In this document: piece after piece, positions 53,530 through 61,153 of the stretch
How the letters are laid out: each line of letters begins with the position of its first letter
How positions within the stretch are numbered: position 1 is the stretch's first letter
DNA from: G963664225 sp964538065
GTDB lineage: Bacteria > Verrucomicrobiota > Verrucomicrobiia > Limisphaerales > UBA1319
Length of the DNA: 64,000 nucleotides
NCBI GenBank assembly: GCA_964538065.1
Contig: CAZIDG010000003.1
Span: 1-64,000 of the forward strand
Direction: 5' to 3'
Translations under genes and position numbers: made by a program
The notes under the pieces: model-generated
The model's input: only the letters and a program-made list of their open reading frames with translations
The model's database searches: none
Told to the model about the DNA's origin: nothing

Positions 53530-53618
53530 AAAGGTCGAACCCCATGCCGCGCCGCGCTGGGCGAGGACATGGGGTTGGAAAAAGGATGCCGGAGAACGGA
53601 GTGTTCTCTGGTGTATTG

Positions 53619-54305
53619 CTATTTCTTGGCTGCAACCGGGGCGGGTTGGAGGACCTTCACCGGCTCGGGATTCTTGTAATGGCGCTTGAGGCCCAATTCA
53701 TTGAGCATGCCTGAAGGGACACGGGCAATGAATTCCGGGAAGATCCGTTCAATGCGATCCCGGATGAGCTTTTGGCCTGTTTTCGAACCCCAGAAATCCT
53801 CCTCGATCTTGCTCAGGGCGATGCCGGCCTCCTCGGGCGTCATGTTCTCACGGCGCGCAAGGACCCAGACCAATTCGGGATCGCCGGGCAGGCTGACTGG
53901 AAAGGGAATGAACTGGAGTTTGATCTCCTGTTCCTCTTCGGCCGGGGCATTGACGGGGCGTGCCTTGACCGAGCTGGCTAATTGTGTTCCATCAGGCAGG
54001 TTGACCTCAACCGCGATGGACTGCTCTTTCTTGTTGGGCTTTATGGTTACATCCGCATCGCCAAAGGTTTCGGCAAACTGACGCTGCACATCAGTGAGTG
54101 TTTTCGGTTCCAGATCAGGCAGTTCTAGCCGACTGCAGAACTTGTCGAACGAGGCGGCCCGGTTCTTCAGTTTCAGTTCCTGTTGAATAGCTTGGAAGAC
54201 CTTGCCGGCAAGCTTGGGATCGTCGATGGCCTTGGGCAACACGGTCTGAAGCAGTTCCAACAACTGCGCTTCCGTATTCTTCTGTTTTGCGTTTTCTTTC
54301 TTCAT
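53619..54305 (-). CDS. conserved hypothetical protein
   Basis: 228 residues, not recognised. Charged and mostly helical: a Lys-rich N-terminus (KKENAKQKNTEAQ), then LLELLQTVLPKAIDDPKLAGKVF, and later ELVWVLARRENMTPEEAGIALSKIEEDFWGSKTGQ. A short beta segment around VTIKPNKKEQSIAVEVNLPDG. No signal peptide or membrane segment. It stands alone between the Imm50-like gene and trpF; no function can be inferred from context. Confidence 0.6.
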   Translation of the reverse strand: MKKENAKQKNTEAQLLELLQTVLPKAIDDPKLAGKVFQAIQQELKLKNRAASFDKFCSRLELPDLEPKTLTDVQRQFAETFGDADVTIKPNKKEQSIAVEVNLPDGTQLASSVKARPVNAPAEEEQEIKLQFIPFPVSLPGDPELVWVLARRENMTPEEAGIALSKIEEDFWGSKTGQKLIRDRIERIFPEFIARVPSGMLNELGLKRHYKNPEPVKVLQPAPVAAKK

Positions 54306-54404
54306 GACAAAATCGGTGGGCTGTTTTGAACCATTTCCATGGGAAACGCAACCGGGAAGTGTGGGCGTTTTCCACGCATGTACAATGCTTTGATTCCCTT
54401 GGTC

Positions 54405-55121
54405 TTATGGTTCTTGTGACGTTTCCCGGACTGCTTGAATAAAGGCCCTCACACGGGCTGGATCTTTGACTCCAGGCGATCGCTCCACGCCGCTGGAGAC
54501 ATCGACGGCGTAGGGGCGGGTCTGGCGAACGGCCGCGGCCACATTGTTGGGGGTAAGCCCGCCTGCCAGGATGACGGGGCGTCCCAGCGCCTTGGCTTGT
54601 GACACGAGGTTCCAGTTAAAACGCTCGCCCGTGCCCCCGACCTGTCCGGGCACGTAACTATCCAGGAGCCAGGCATCGGTGGGAAAGGCCCCGAGGCCCT
54701 CCAGGGCAGAGGCGTCTTTGACACGAAAGGCCTTGATGATCCGGACGTTTGGTGATGCGCTGAATTCAAGAAATGAACACGTCGAGCCGGGTGTCTGGCG
54801 GTGGGGACGTGCGTGGTTCCCATGGCAAAGGCGGCCCGCCTTCTGGCATACATCGGGGCTTTCATGGCCATGGAATTGGAGTACATTAATGGGGCAGGTT
54901 TCCACCAGGCGCAGGAGGTGGTCCCAAGTGGGATCGACGAGCACCGCCACGGTGGCAATGTCAGCGGGCACGTGGTTGAGGATGTCCTGTGCGCGAGCAA
55001 GTTCGAGGTGCCGCGGGCTGGGGGGGTAAAACACAAACCCCAAGGCGTCGGCCCCCGCTTCAATGGCGGTATGGGCGTCCTGGACGCTGGTGATTCCGCA
55101 GATTTTGACCTGGCACCGCAT
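54405..55121 (-). CDS. trpF: phosphoribosylanthranilate isomerase
   Basis: 238 residues. TrpF isomerises N-(5-phosphoribosyl)anthranilate to CdRP in tryptophan synthesis. MRCQVKICGITSVQDA (catalytic Cys) starts the barrel; VNVLQFHGHE-like INVLQFHGHE, DSYVPGQVGGTG, LAGGLTPNNVA and VDVSSGVERSPGVKD follow, the last being the phosphate-binding loop with the catalytic Asp. About 30 residues longer than many TrpF because of an insertion around residue 100-120 (GNHARPHRQTPGS). No other trp gene is nearby. Confidence 0.93.
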   Translation of the reverse strand: MRCQVKICGITSVQDAHTAIEAGADALGFVFYPPSPRHLELARAQDILNHVPADIATVAVLVDPTWDHLLRLVETCPINVLQFHGHESPDVCQKAGRLCHGNHARPHRQTPGSTCSFLEFSASPNVRIIKAFRVKDASALEGLGAFPTDAWLLDSYVPGQVGGTGERFNWNLVSQAKALGRPVILAGGLTPNNVAAAVRQTRPYAVDVSSGVERSPGVKDPARVRAFIQAVRETSQEP

Positions 55122-55259
55122 GAATAAGAACACGATGGGCTGGTGAAGAAGGGTAGGCAAGAGGGATGTGCAGGGCAATGCCTGAAAAAACGAAATATGT
55201 TCTTGATTTGAGCGCGTTCTATCCCTAGATTGAGCGTCCTTTTTAAGAAGAAGCGTATT

Positions 55260-55529
55260 ATGGCTAGAATTTGTAAACTGACTGGCAAGCGCCCCATCAA
55301 GGGCAACATTGTATGGCGGAGTGGTAAAGCCAAGAAAAAGGGTGGTATCGGTACGCACGTGACCGCGATCACCAAACGGCGTTTCTTCCCGAATTTGCAA
55401 TCGGTTAAGGCCGTGGTGGATGGCGAAGTCCAATACGTCCGTGTGACCGCCAAGGCCATCAAAAAAGGCCTGGTTGTCAAGCCGCCCAAGCGCAAATACG
55501 TGAAGCCCGAAGCCGCTCCCAAGGCGTAA
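55260..55529 (+). CDS. rpmB: 50S ribosomal protein L28
   Basis: 89 residues. MARICKLTGKRPIKGN is the L28 N-terminus in the cysteine-poor form (no CxxC pair). HVTAITKRRFFPNLQSV and RVTAKAIKKGL follow. The C-terminus is Lys/Pro/Ala rich. The gene is alone, ends at an intrinsic terminator and precedes the convergent smpB. Confidence 0.95.
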   Translation: MARICKLTGKRPIKGNIVWRSGKAKKKGGIGTHVTAITKRRFFPNLQSVKAVVDGEVQYVRVTAKAIKKGLVVKPPKRKYVKPEAAPKA

Positions 55530-55550
55530 GTCCCTACGCGCTCCATTTAC

Positions 55551-55587
55551 AGGGCGAGACCACATGGCCTCGCCCTTTTTGTGTTTT
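55551..55587 (+). terminator. intrinsic terminator after rpmB
   Basis: An 8-bp stem AGGGCGAG/CTCGCCCT (55551-55558 with 55569-55576) is followed by TTTTGTGTTTT, 21 bases after the rpmB stop. Confidence 0.8.
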
Positions 55588-55655
55588 CTGAATTAACCCC
55601 AAATTGACGACATGCCCTCCTGATAAGAGGGGGGGAGGAGAGGAAGAAGGGGTGC

Positions 55656-56111
55656 CTATTTGTTCTTCAGACGATGCATCATGACCCGCTTGAGTTGGCG
55701 GTCTGATTCCTTGTCCTTGATGGCATCGCGCTTGTCATATTCGGCTTTGCCCTTGCCCAGGCCGATCTGGACCTTCACCTTGCGGTTCTTCCAATAGAAG
55801 GAGAGGGGAAAAATGGCATGTCCCTTGGCCTGGCTCATCGAAGCGAGTCGACGGATCTGGGCCTTGTGCAGCAGGAGCTTGCGAACGGATTTGGGTTGGT
55901 GATTCTGACGGTTGCCGAAGGTGTATTCCTCAATGTGGGCATTGTGGAGCATCGCCTCGCCATGCTCAATAAGCACGAAGGCGTCACGAATCTGCCCCCG
56001 GCCTTCCCGCAGCGATTTTACTTCGGTCCCGCGCAAGGCAATGCCCGCTTCGACGGTTTCCAGGATGTGGTAATCCCGGCGGGCTTTGGAATTGGTTAAA
56101 ATGTCCGCCAT
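55656..56111 (-). CDS. smpB: SsrA-binding protein
   Basis: 151 residues from the ATG at 56111. SmpB escorts tmRNA to stalled ribosomes. ILTNSKARRDYHILETVEAGIALRGTEVKSLREGRGQIRDAF is the conserved oligonucleotide-binding start (quoted piecewise: NSKARRDYHI, EAGIALRGTEVKSLREG). KLLLHKAQI and the C-terminal basic tail KRDAIKDKESDRQLKRVM complete the protein. Convergent with rpmB; rpoZ lies 96 bases upstream on the same strand. The tmRNA gene is not in the window. Confidence 0.96.
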   Translation of the reverse strand: MADILTNSKARRDYHILETVEAGIALRGTEVKSLREGRGQIRDAFVLIEHGEAMLHNAHIEEYTFGNRQNHQPKSVRKLLLHKAQIRRLASMSQAKGHAIFPLSFYWKNRKVKVQIGLGKGKAEYDKRDAIKDKESDRQLKRVMMHRLKNK

Positions 56112-56206
56112 GCGACTCCGCAAAAAGTAACCCCACTAACCACGATTGGCCCACCCGACAACATCAAGACGGCGAAAATCGCAGCAACAAACCGACCTCA
56201 GGCCTG

Positions 56207-56443
56207 TTATGGCTTCTTGTCGGCTGCGTCTGTGTCCGCGAGCATCTCGAAGGTCACTTTATCTTCAACCAACTCGCGCAAAGCGATGTCCGCAGTCCCC
56301 TGATTCGCGATTTCCTCCACCAGCGGACGGCTCATGCCGCCGCCACCCGCGTTCAGTTGCCGCACACGGCGTGAAACCACGTTGATCAAAGTGTTGGGAT
56401 TGCCAACTTTCTCCAGCGCTTTTTTGATAAATTCGGCGTTCAA
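56207..56443 (-). CDS. rpoZ: DNA-directed RNA polymerase subunit omega
   Basis: 78 residues. FIKKALEKVGNPNTLINVVSRRVRQL is the N-terminal omega signature, with GMSRPLVEEI and IALRELVEDKV next. Omega helps assemble RNA polymerase. Length fits short omega subunits. It precedes smpB on the same strand with 95 bases between. Confidence 0.9.
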   Translation of the reverse strand: MNAEFIKKALEKVGNPNTLINVVSRRVRQLNAGGGGMSRPLVEEIANQGTADIALRELVEDKVTFEMLADTDAADKKP

Positions 56444-56931
56444 AGCTTTTCCTCACTTACTCCAAAGGAACAGCAATACTAACCACCACGGCCCCAATTG
56501 CAATACTGAATCCAACAACGATTCAAAAAAGTGAGCTTATGGAACCCTTCCGGGCTCTTGCACCCCTTTTTCTCCATAGGAACACCCCTGTCATCATAAA
56601 CGATGGGACGTCTCCTGTCATCCCAGGTGTTGTCGCCCTCTCCATGCGGTCTGTGGGAGGCATTTGTGGGATAAGACACGCAAAGAGTCATAATGACTCA
56701 TTGTGTGAATGTGTAATGTGTGACAAAGAGAGACGTAATGGCGCATATTGGAATCAGGTCTTTTTGTGTAAGAATCATGTAATAAGGATGATACAAAATA
56801 TCAACAGCTCGGCACGCATCCTGTTGTAGTCAATGCCGTTGGTTGTGATTAAAACCCCGCCAACCGGAAGATAGCGGCCACGGTTGGCGGGGGAATAAAC
56901 AGCTTAAGGCCGCTGAGAAAGGATAGTTGGT
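56444..56931. other. 488-bp AT-richer intergenic region, hsp20 leader
   Basis: Between rpoZ and hsp20, no convincing gene was found; a 96-residue ORF (56539-56829) has no family resemblance and is probably chance. At its right end lies the hsp20 5' leader hairpin. Confidence 0.5.
56855..56923 (+). promoter_or_regulatory. structured 5' leader of hsp20 (hairpin with SD-adjacent complement)
   Basis: A perfect 12-bp GC-rich stem (56855-56866 with 56881-56892) has a 14-base loop containing AGCGGCC (56873-56879), which is complementary to GGCCGCT at 56908-56914, just before the ribosome site AAAGGA (56918-56923). The two pairings could form a pseudoknot covering the start region. No T run follows on the plus strand; on the minus strand TTTTAATC follows, so a minus-strand terminator is an alternative. 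Confidence 0.4.
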
Positions 56932-57411
56932 ATGACAGGAATGATGAAATGGGATGCAGGCAAGTGGAATCCATTCAAGGAAATGGAGGATTTGAGCAGC
57001 CGATTGTCCTCTCTTTTTGACCGGTCGGTGGGCCGCCTCCCGGCCGCGTCCGCAACTGGAGAGGAAAACCTGGTGATACCGGAATGGACGCCTCTGGTGG
57101 ATATTTCGGAAGACGACAAGGAATACCTCCTCAAGGTGGAATTGCCGGAGGTGAATAAAGAGGATGTATCGGTGACGCTTGAGAATGGTGTGCTTTCGAT
57201 CCGGGGCGAGCGCAAGGCTGAGAAGGAGGAAAAAGGCAAACGTTATCATCGCATTGAGCGGGCGTACGGCAGCTTCATGCGCAACTTTGCGATGCCCGAG
57301 GACGCCGATCCCACCAAGGTGGCAGCGGAGTTCAAGGAAGGTGTGCTCAAGGTGCACGTCACCAAGAGCGAAGTGGCCAAGCCCAAGGCCATCGAGATCA
57401 AGGTTGGGTAA
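56932..57411 (+). CDS. Hsp20/alpha-crystallin small heat-shock protein
   Basis: 159 residues. The alpha-crystallin domain (about 55-150) contains WTPLVDISEDDKEYLLKVELP, VSVTLENGVLSIRGERK, YHRIERAYGSFMRNFAMPEDAD and AEFKEGVLKVHVTK. An N-terminal amphipathic segment (MMKWDAGKWNPFKEMEDLSS) is the usual oligomerisation arm. It holds unfolding proteins for ATP-dependent chaperones. AAAGGA lies eight bases before the ATG, downstream of a possible regulatory hairpin. Single gene. Confidence 0.95.
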   Translation: MTGMMKWDAGKWNPFKEMEDLSSRLSSLFDRSVGRLPAASATGEENLVIPEWTPLVDISEDDKEYLLKVELPEVNKEDVSVTLENGVLSIRGERKAEKEEKGKRYHRIERAYGSFMRNFAMPEDADPTKVAAEFKEGVLKVHVTKSEVAKPKAIEIKVG

Positions 57412-57502
57412 TCATTCAGTAACCAAGCCAGGCTCACCAGGGTTGATGGTGTGAGTCGATGGGGCGGGCGGACACGCCCGCCCCATTTTGAATAAAGCCC
57501 CG

Positions 57503-59305
57503 TCAGGATCGGACAAATTCCTCATACAGACCCGCATAAACACCGCCCGAGGCCCGCAAGGAATCATGAGTTCCGCTTTCCACAATGCGTCCATCCTGCA
57601 ACACCAAAATGCGGTGGGCATGGCGCACGGTGGTGAGGCGGTGGGCGATCACGAAACAAGTGCGGCCGGCCAGAAGCGCGGCCAGGGCTTGTTGTATGAC
57701 GGCTTCGGTTTGCGGGTCCACCGCGCTGGTGGCCTCGTCCAGGATGAGGATGCGCGGGCGGGCAACCAGGGCGCGGGTGAAACAGAGGAGTTGGCGTTCG
57801 CCAGCGCTGAAGTTGCTGCCGCGCTCGGCCACGGACGTCTGGTATCCCTTTTCCAGCCGCTCAATGAAGGCATGTGCTCCCAGGCATCGGGCAGCTTCCG
57901 TGACTTCGGCATCCGTGGCTCCTGGGCGCCCGAATTTCAAGTTGTCCATGACCGTGCCGGTGAACAGGAAGTTTTCCTGGGTCACGATGCCAATCTGGCG
58001 GTGCAGCGAATCGATGGTGGCCAGGCGGGTGTCATGGCCATCGATCAAGATGCGTCCCTGTTGGGGATCGTAAAAGCGGGCCAGGAGACTGATGATGCTC
58101 GTTTTGCCCGAGCCCGTATGGCCCACCAGGGCGATGGTTTGTCCAGGAGCGACGTCAAAGTGGATGTCCTGCAGAATCCACGTATCGGAGGGCGTGGCAT
58201 CGTAACGGAAAAAGACGTGCTCAAAGACGACGTGTCCCTGGATGACGGGGAGATCGGCAGCGCCGGGCTCGTTGTGCACGGCGGGTGGGGTGTCGAGCAA
58301 TTGGAAGATGCGTTCCGCGCTGGCGGCCGTGCTCAGGAGGGCATTGTACAGGTCGCCCATGGTTTGGATGGGGCCAAAGAACATGCCCAGATAAAGCAGA
58401 AAGGCGGCCAGCTCGCCCACCGTGATTTCGTGTCGCAGCACCAGCGATCCGCCGTAGCCGAGGATGATGGCCGAGCCCAGGCCGGACATCATGCCCAGGA
58501 ACGGCATGTAGGTGTGGAAGACGCGGGCCGCGGCCAGGGCATACGCGTTGTGGGAGGCATGCAACTGCTGAAACCGCGCCAGATTCTCCTCCTCGCGCGC
58601 AAAGGCCTGAACGACGCGGACCCCGGAGATGTTTTCCGCCATGGCCGAGGTGAGCCTCGAGGTTTGCTCGCGCACCTTGCGGTACGCCCGCATGCCGTGC
58701 CGATGAAAGATCCGGGTGGCGATCGCCAGAGGCGGAAGCACCACACTGACGGCCAGGCAGAGCCGCCAGTCGTATTGGGCCATGAAAGCCACAACCCCGA
58801 GCAGGGTCACTGCGCTGGCGAAGAGCTGGTTGGCGCCCCAGGTCATGATGCGGTCCAGGGAATCGATGTCGGTATCGGCGCGGTTGATGATGCGTCCCTG
58901 GTGGGTTTTATCGAAGTAACTCAGCGAGAGCTGTTGAATATGCTCGAACACCGCCATGCGCAGATCGTTCATGGCCCCCTGGCCCATGGCGATGGCCTGT
59001 TTCACCTGGGCCACCGAGAGCAGCCAGCCCAGCATCAAATTGACCAGGTAGAGAAGGCTCACCAGGAGCACACCCTGCCGGGCGGTCTCCAGGGAATCGA
59101 GCCGGGTGAGATAGCGGTCGATGCCCACCTGGATGAGCTTGGGGCCCAGCAAGGTGGACATGGTGGCCAGGAGGGTGAGCAGGAGGTTCCAGACGAACGT
59201 CCGGCGATACGGGCGCAGGTAACCCATGAGTCGCCAAAACGTGGCGCGGCTCATCGGTTTCTGGGCGAATTGTTCTTCGATCGCAATGTCTTCCCGTGCG
59301 GCCAC
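57503..59305 (-). CDS. ABC transporter, fused membrane and ATP-binding domains (exporter type)
   Basis: About 600 residues from a GTG at 59305; the true start is uncertain (59422 ATG and 59254 ATG are also in frame). MGYLRPYRRTFVWNLLLTLL starts a six-helix exporter membrane domain (about 20-310), with LSYFDKTHQGRIINRADTDIDSL as coupling region. The ATPase (about 350-600) has GHTGSGKT (Walker A), FSAGERQLLCFTRAL (signature) and ILILDEATSAVD (Walker B). It is an MsbA/multidrug-type homodimeric half-transporter; cargo unknown. Divergent from the ClpX-like gene. Confidence 0.92.
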   Translation of the reverse strand: MAAREDIAIEEQFAQKPMSRATFWRLMGYLRPYRRTFVWNLLLTLLATMSTLLGPKLIQVGIDRYLTRLDSLETARQGVLLVSLLYLVNLMLGWLLSVAQVKQAIAMGQGAMNDLRMAVFEHIQQLSLSYFDKTHQGRIINRADTDIDSLDRIMTWGANQLFASAVTLLGVVAFMAQYDWRLCLAVSVVLPPLAIATRIFHRHGMRAYRKVREQTSRLTSAMAENISGVRVVQAFAREEENLARFQQLHASHNAYALAAARVFHTYMPFLGMMSGLGSAIILGYGGSLVLRHEITVGELAAFLLYLGMFFGPIQTMGDLYNALLSTAASAERIFQLLDTPPAVHNEPGAADLPVIQGHVVFEHVFFRYDATPSDTWILQDIHFDVAPGQTIALVGHTGSGKTSIISLLARFYDPQQGRILIDGHDTRLATIDSLHRQIGIVTQENFLFTGTVMDNLKFGRPGATDAEVTEAARCLGAHAFIERLEKGYQTSVAERGSNFSAGERQLLCFTRALVARPRILILDEATSAVDPQTEAVIQQALAALLAGRTCFVIAHRLTTVRHAHRILVLQDGRIVESGTHDSLRASGGVYAGLYEEFVRS

Positions 59306-59448
59306 AACGCCAAATCGTCGCACGCAAGTGGGGGAATGCAAGTGCGGGTTGGGGCTGAGGGCAGGATGGCGGCCATTACAAAAAGAGCGCGGTATTCCTG
59401 TTGGCCATCGCCGCACTTTCAACGTAGTCTGACACCAGTACGGAATTG

Positions 59449-61041
59449 ATGATTATGGGAAACAGATTGATTCGCGGGGCGATGACGCCCGAAGAGATGC
59501 AGCGCCAGATGCAGGATTTTCTGAAGCAGAACCTCCAGGGCAATCCCTTGTTCGGCTTCACCAAGCCCGATGCCGCGGAGGAGGCGCCTGCCGGGGAGCA
59601 GACCACCGAGTCGCCCCTGTTGAAGTTTCAGCTCAAGCCCCATGATGTGAAGGCCTATCTGGACCGTTTTGTGATCAAGCAGGATGAGGCCAAGAAGGTG
59701 CTCAGCGTGGCCTTGTGCGATCATTACAACCATGTCCGTCTCGCGCTGGAGGGCAAGCCCCAGCCCAATTACGCCAAGCAGAACATCATTCTCGTGGGGC
59801 CCACGGGCGTGGGGAAAACCTACCTCATCCGCAGCCTGGCCGATCTCATCGGCGTGCCGTTTGTCAAAGCCGATGCCACCAAGTTCTCGGAAACCGGCTA
59901 TGTCGGGGGCGATGTCGAGGACCTGGTCCGGGACCTGGTCCGGCAGGCGGGCGGCGATGTGGCCCGCGCCCAATACGGCATCATCTACATCGACGAAATT
60001 GACAAGATCGCGACGGCGAACAATGCCGCGGGTCGCGACGTGAGCGGACGCGGGGTGCAGACCAACCTGCTCAAGCTCATGGAGGAAACCGATGTGAGCG
60101 TGCGTGCCCCCAACGACATTGCGGGCCAGATCCAGGCGATGATGGAGATGAGCAAGCCCGGCGGCAAACGCCAGCCGCCCACCATCAACACCAAGCACAT
60201 CCTCTTTGTGGTGAGCGGAGCGTTTGATGGTTTGGAGAAAATCGTGCACCGGCGTGTGCGCGAAACGGCCATCGGCTTCGCGGCACGCGCGGAAGCCGTG
60301 CAGAGCACGGACCAGATTGTGGCCCAGGCTCAAACCAAGGATTTCATCGACTATGGCTTTGAACCTGAATTCATCGGGCGCCTGCCCGTGCGGGTCAACT
60401 GCCACTCGCTCAATGTCGATGACCTGTTCTGCATCTTAAAAAGCTCCGAAGGGAGCATTATCCGCCAGTACGAACAGTCGTTTGCCGCGTATGGCGTGGA
60501 GGTGCTGTTCCAGGAGGAGGGGCTGCGACGCATTGCCGAAATGGCTGCGTCCGAGCAGACGGGTGCCCGCGGGCTCATGACGGTGTCTGAACGCATTTTC
60601 CGCGACTACAAATTCGAGCTGCCCTCGACATCGGTGAAGCGGTTCATGGTCAACGCAGCCCTGGTCAGCGCCCCTGCGGCCGAACTTCAAAAGCTGCTGG
60701 CCGAGCACAAACACGAAGAACTGGCCATTGCACGACAATTGGTCCATGAGTTTGCGGAGCGGTTCACCACTGCCCATGGGTTGAAGCTGTCCTTTACGGA
60801 TGCGGCCGCCCACCGGTTGGTCGAACTCTCGAATGAAAAGGGACTCGCCCTTCGAGATCTGTGCGCCACCCGATTCAAGGACTACCAGTTCGGTTTGCGC
60901 TTGATCGTGCAGAACACCGGTCAGACCGAGTTCACCCTGGACCTCGACGCGGTGGAGGAGCCTGACAAGGTGCTCAGCGCCTGGGTCGTGGCCAGCTATC
61001 GCAAGTCTGAAACTGCCGCCCCCGAGCCGCCGAAACCGTGA
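59449..61041 (+). CDS. ClpX-like AAA+ unfoldase without zinc-binding domain
   Basis: About 530 residues. The N-terminal zinc-binding domain of ClpX is replaced by a 60-residue helical segment. The AAA+ core has GPTGVGKT (about 117-124), pore loop GYVGG (about 151-155), DEID Walker B (about 183-186), the ClpP-contact loop as IGF (about 275-277), and FEPEFIGRLPV. After the small domain (EQTGARGLMTVSERIFRDYKFELPS) a further C-terminal region of about 140 residues contains a second small-domain-like stretch (DAAAHRLVELSNEKGLALRDL..FKDYQF). It probably feeds ClpP, but substrate recognition must differ from ClpX. The ATG at 59449 is preferred over a TTG at 59446. Confidence 0.87.
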   Translation: MIMGNRLIRGAMTPEEMQRQMQDFLKQNLQGNPLFGFTKPDAAEEAPAGEQTTESPLLKFQLKPHDVKAYLDRFVIKQDEAKKVLSVALCDHYNHVRLALEGKPQPNYAKQNIILVGPTGVGKTYLIRSLADLIGVPFVKADATKFSETGYVGGDVEDLVRDLVRQAGGDVARAQYGIIYIDEIDKIATANNAAGRDVSGRGVQTNLLKLMEETDVSVRAPNDIAGQIQAMMEMSKPGGKRQPPTINTKHILFVVSGAFDGLEKIVHRRVRETAIGFAARAEAVQSTDQIVAQAQTKDFIDYGFEPEFIGRLPVRVNCHSLNVDDLFCILKSSEGSIIRQYEQSFAAYGVEVLFQEEGLRRIAEMAASEQTGARGLMTVSERIFRDYKFELPSTSVKRFMVNAALVSAPAAELQKLLAEHKHEELAIARQLVHEFAERFTTAHGLKLSFTDAAAHRLVELSNEKGLALRDLCATRFKDYQFGLRLIVQNTGQTEFTLDLDAVEEPDKVLSAWVVASYRKSETAAPEPPKP

Positions 61042-61079
61042 TCCGTAGCGGAGACAAGCGGTAATATCGGTTTGTTGAA

Positions 61080-61113
61080 GGGCCGTACAGTGTCAACCGC
61101 ACGGCCCCTTTAT
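61080..61113 (+). terminator. weak intrinsic terminator after the ClpX-like gene
   Basis: A 7-bp stem GGGCCGT/ACGGCCC (61080-61086 with 61101-61107) with a 14-base loop is followed by CTTTAT. The T run is short. Confidence 0.45.
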
Positions 61114-61153
61114 GGGCACCGTTCATTCCTTGAATATCGAGGGTTTCTGATCG

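Noticed and set aside
53537..53579. Hairpin AACCCCATG...CATGGGGTT as a terminator
   Set aside because: The loop is long and neither strand has a clear T run after the stem.
56539..56829. 96-residue ORF between rpoZ and hsp20
   Set aside because: No recognisable motif, no convincing ribosome site, and the region is AT-richer intergenic sequence.
57488..59449. 653-residue open frame antisense to the ABC exporter
   Set aside because: Sense frame has Walker A, signature and Walker B; the antisense product has no motif.
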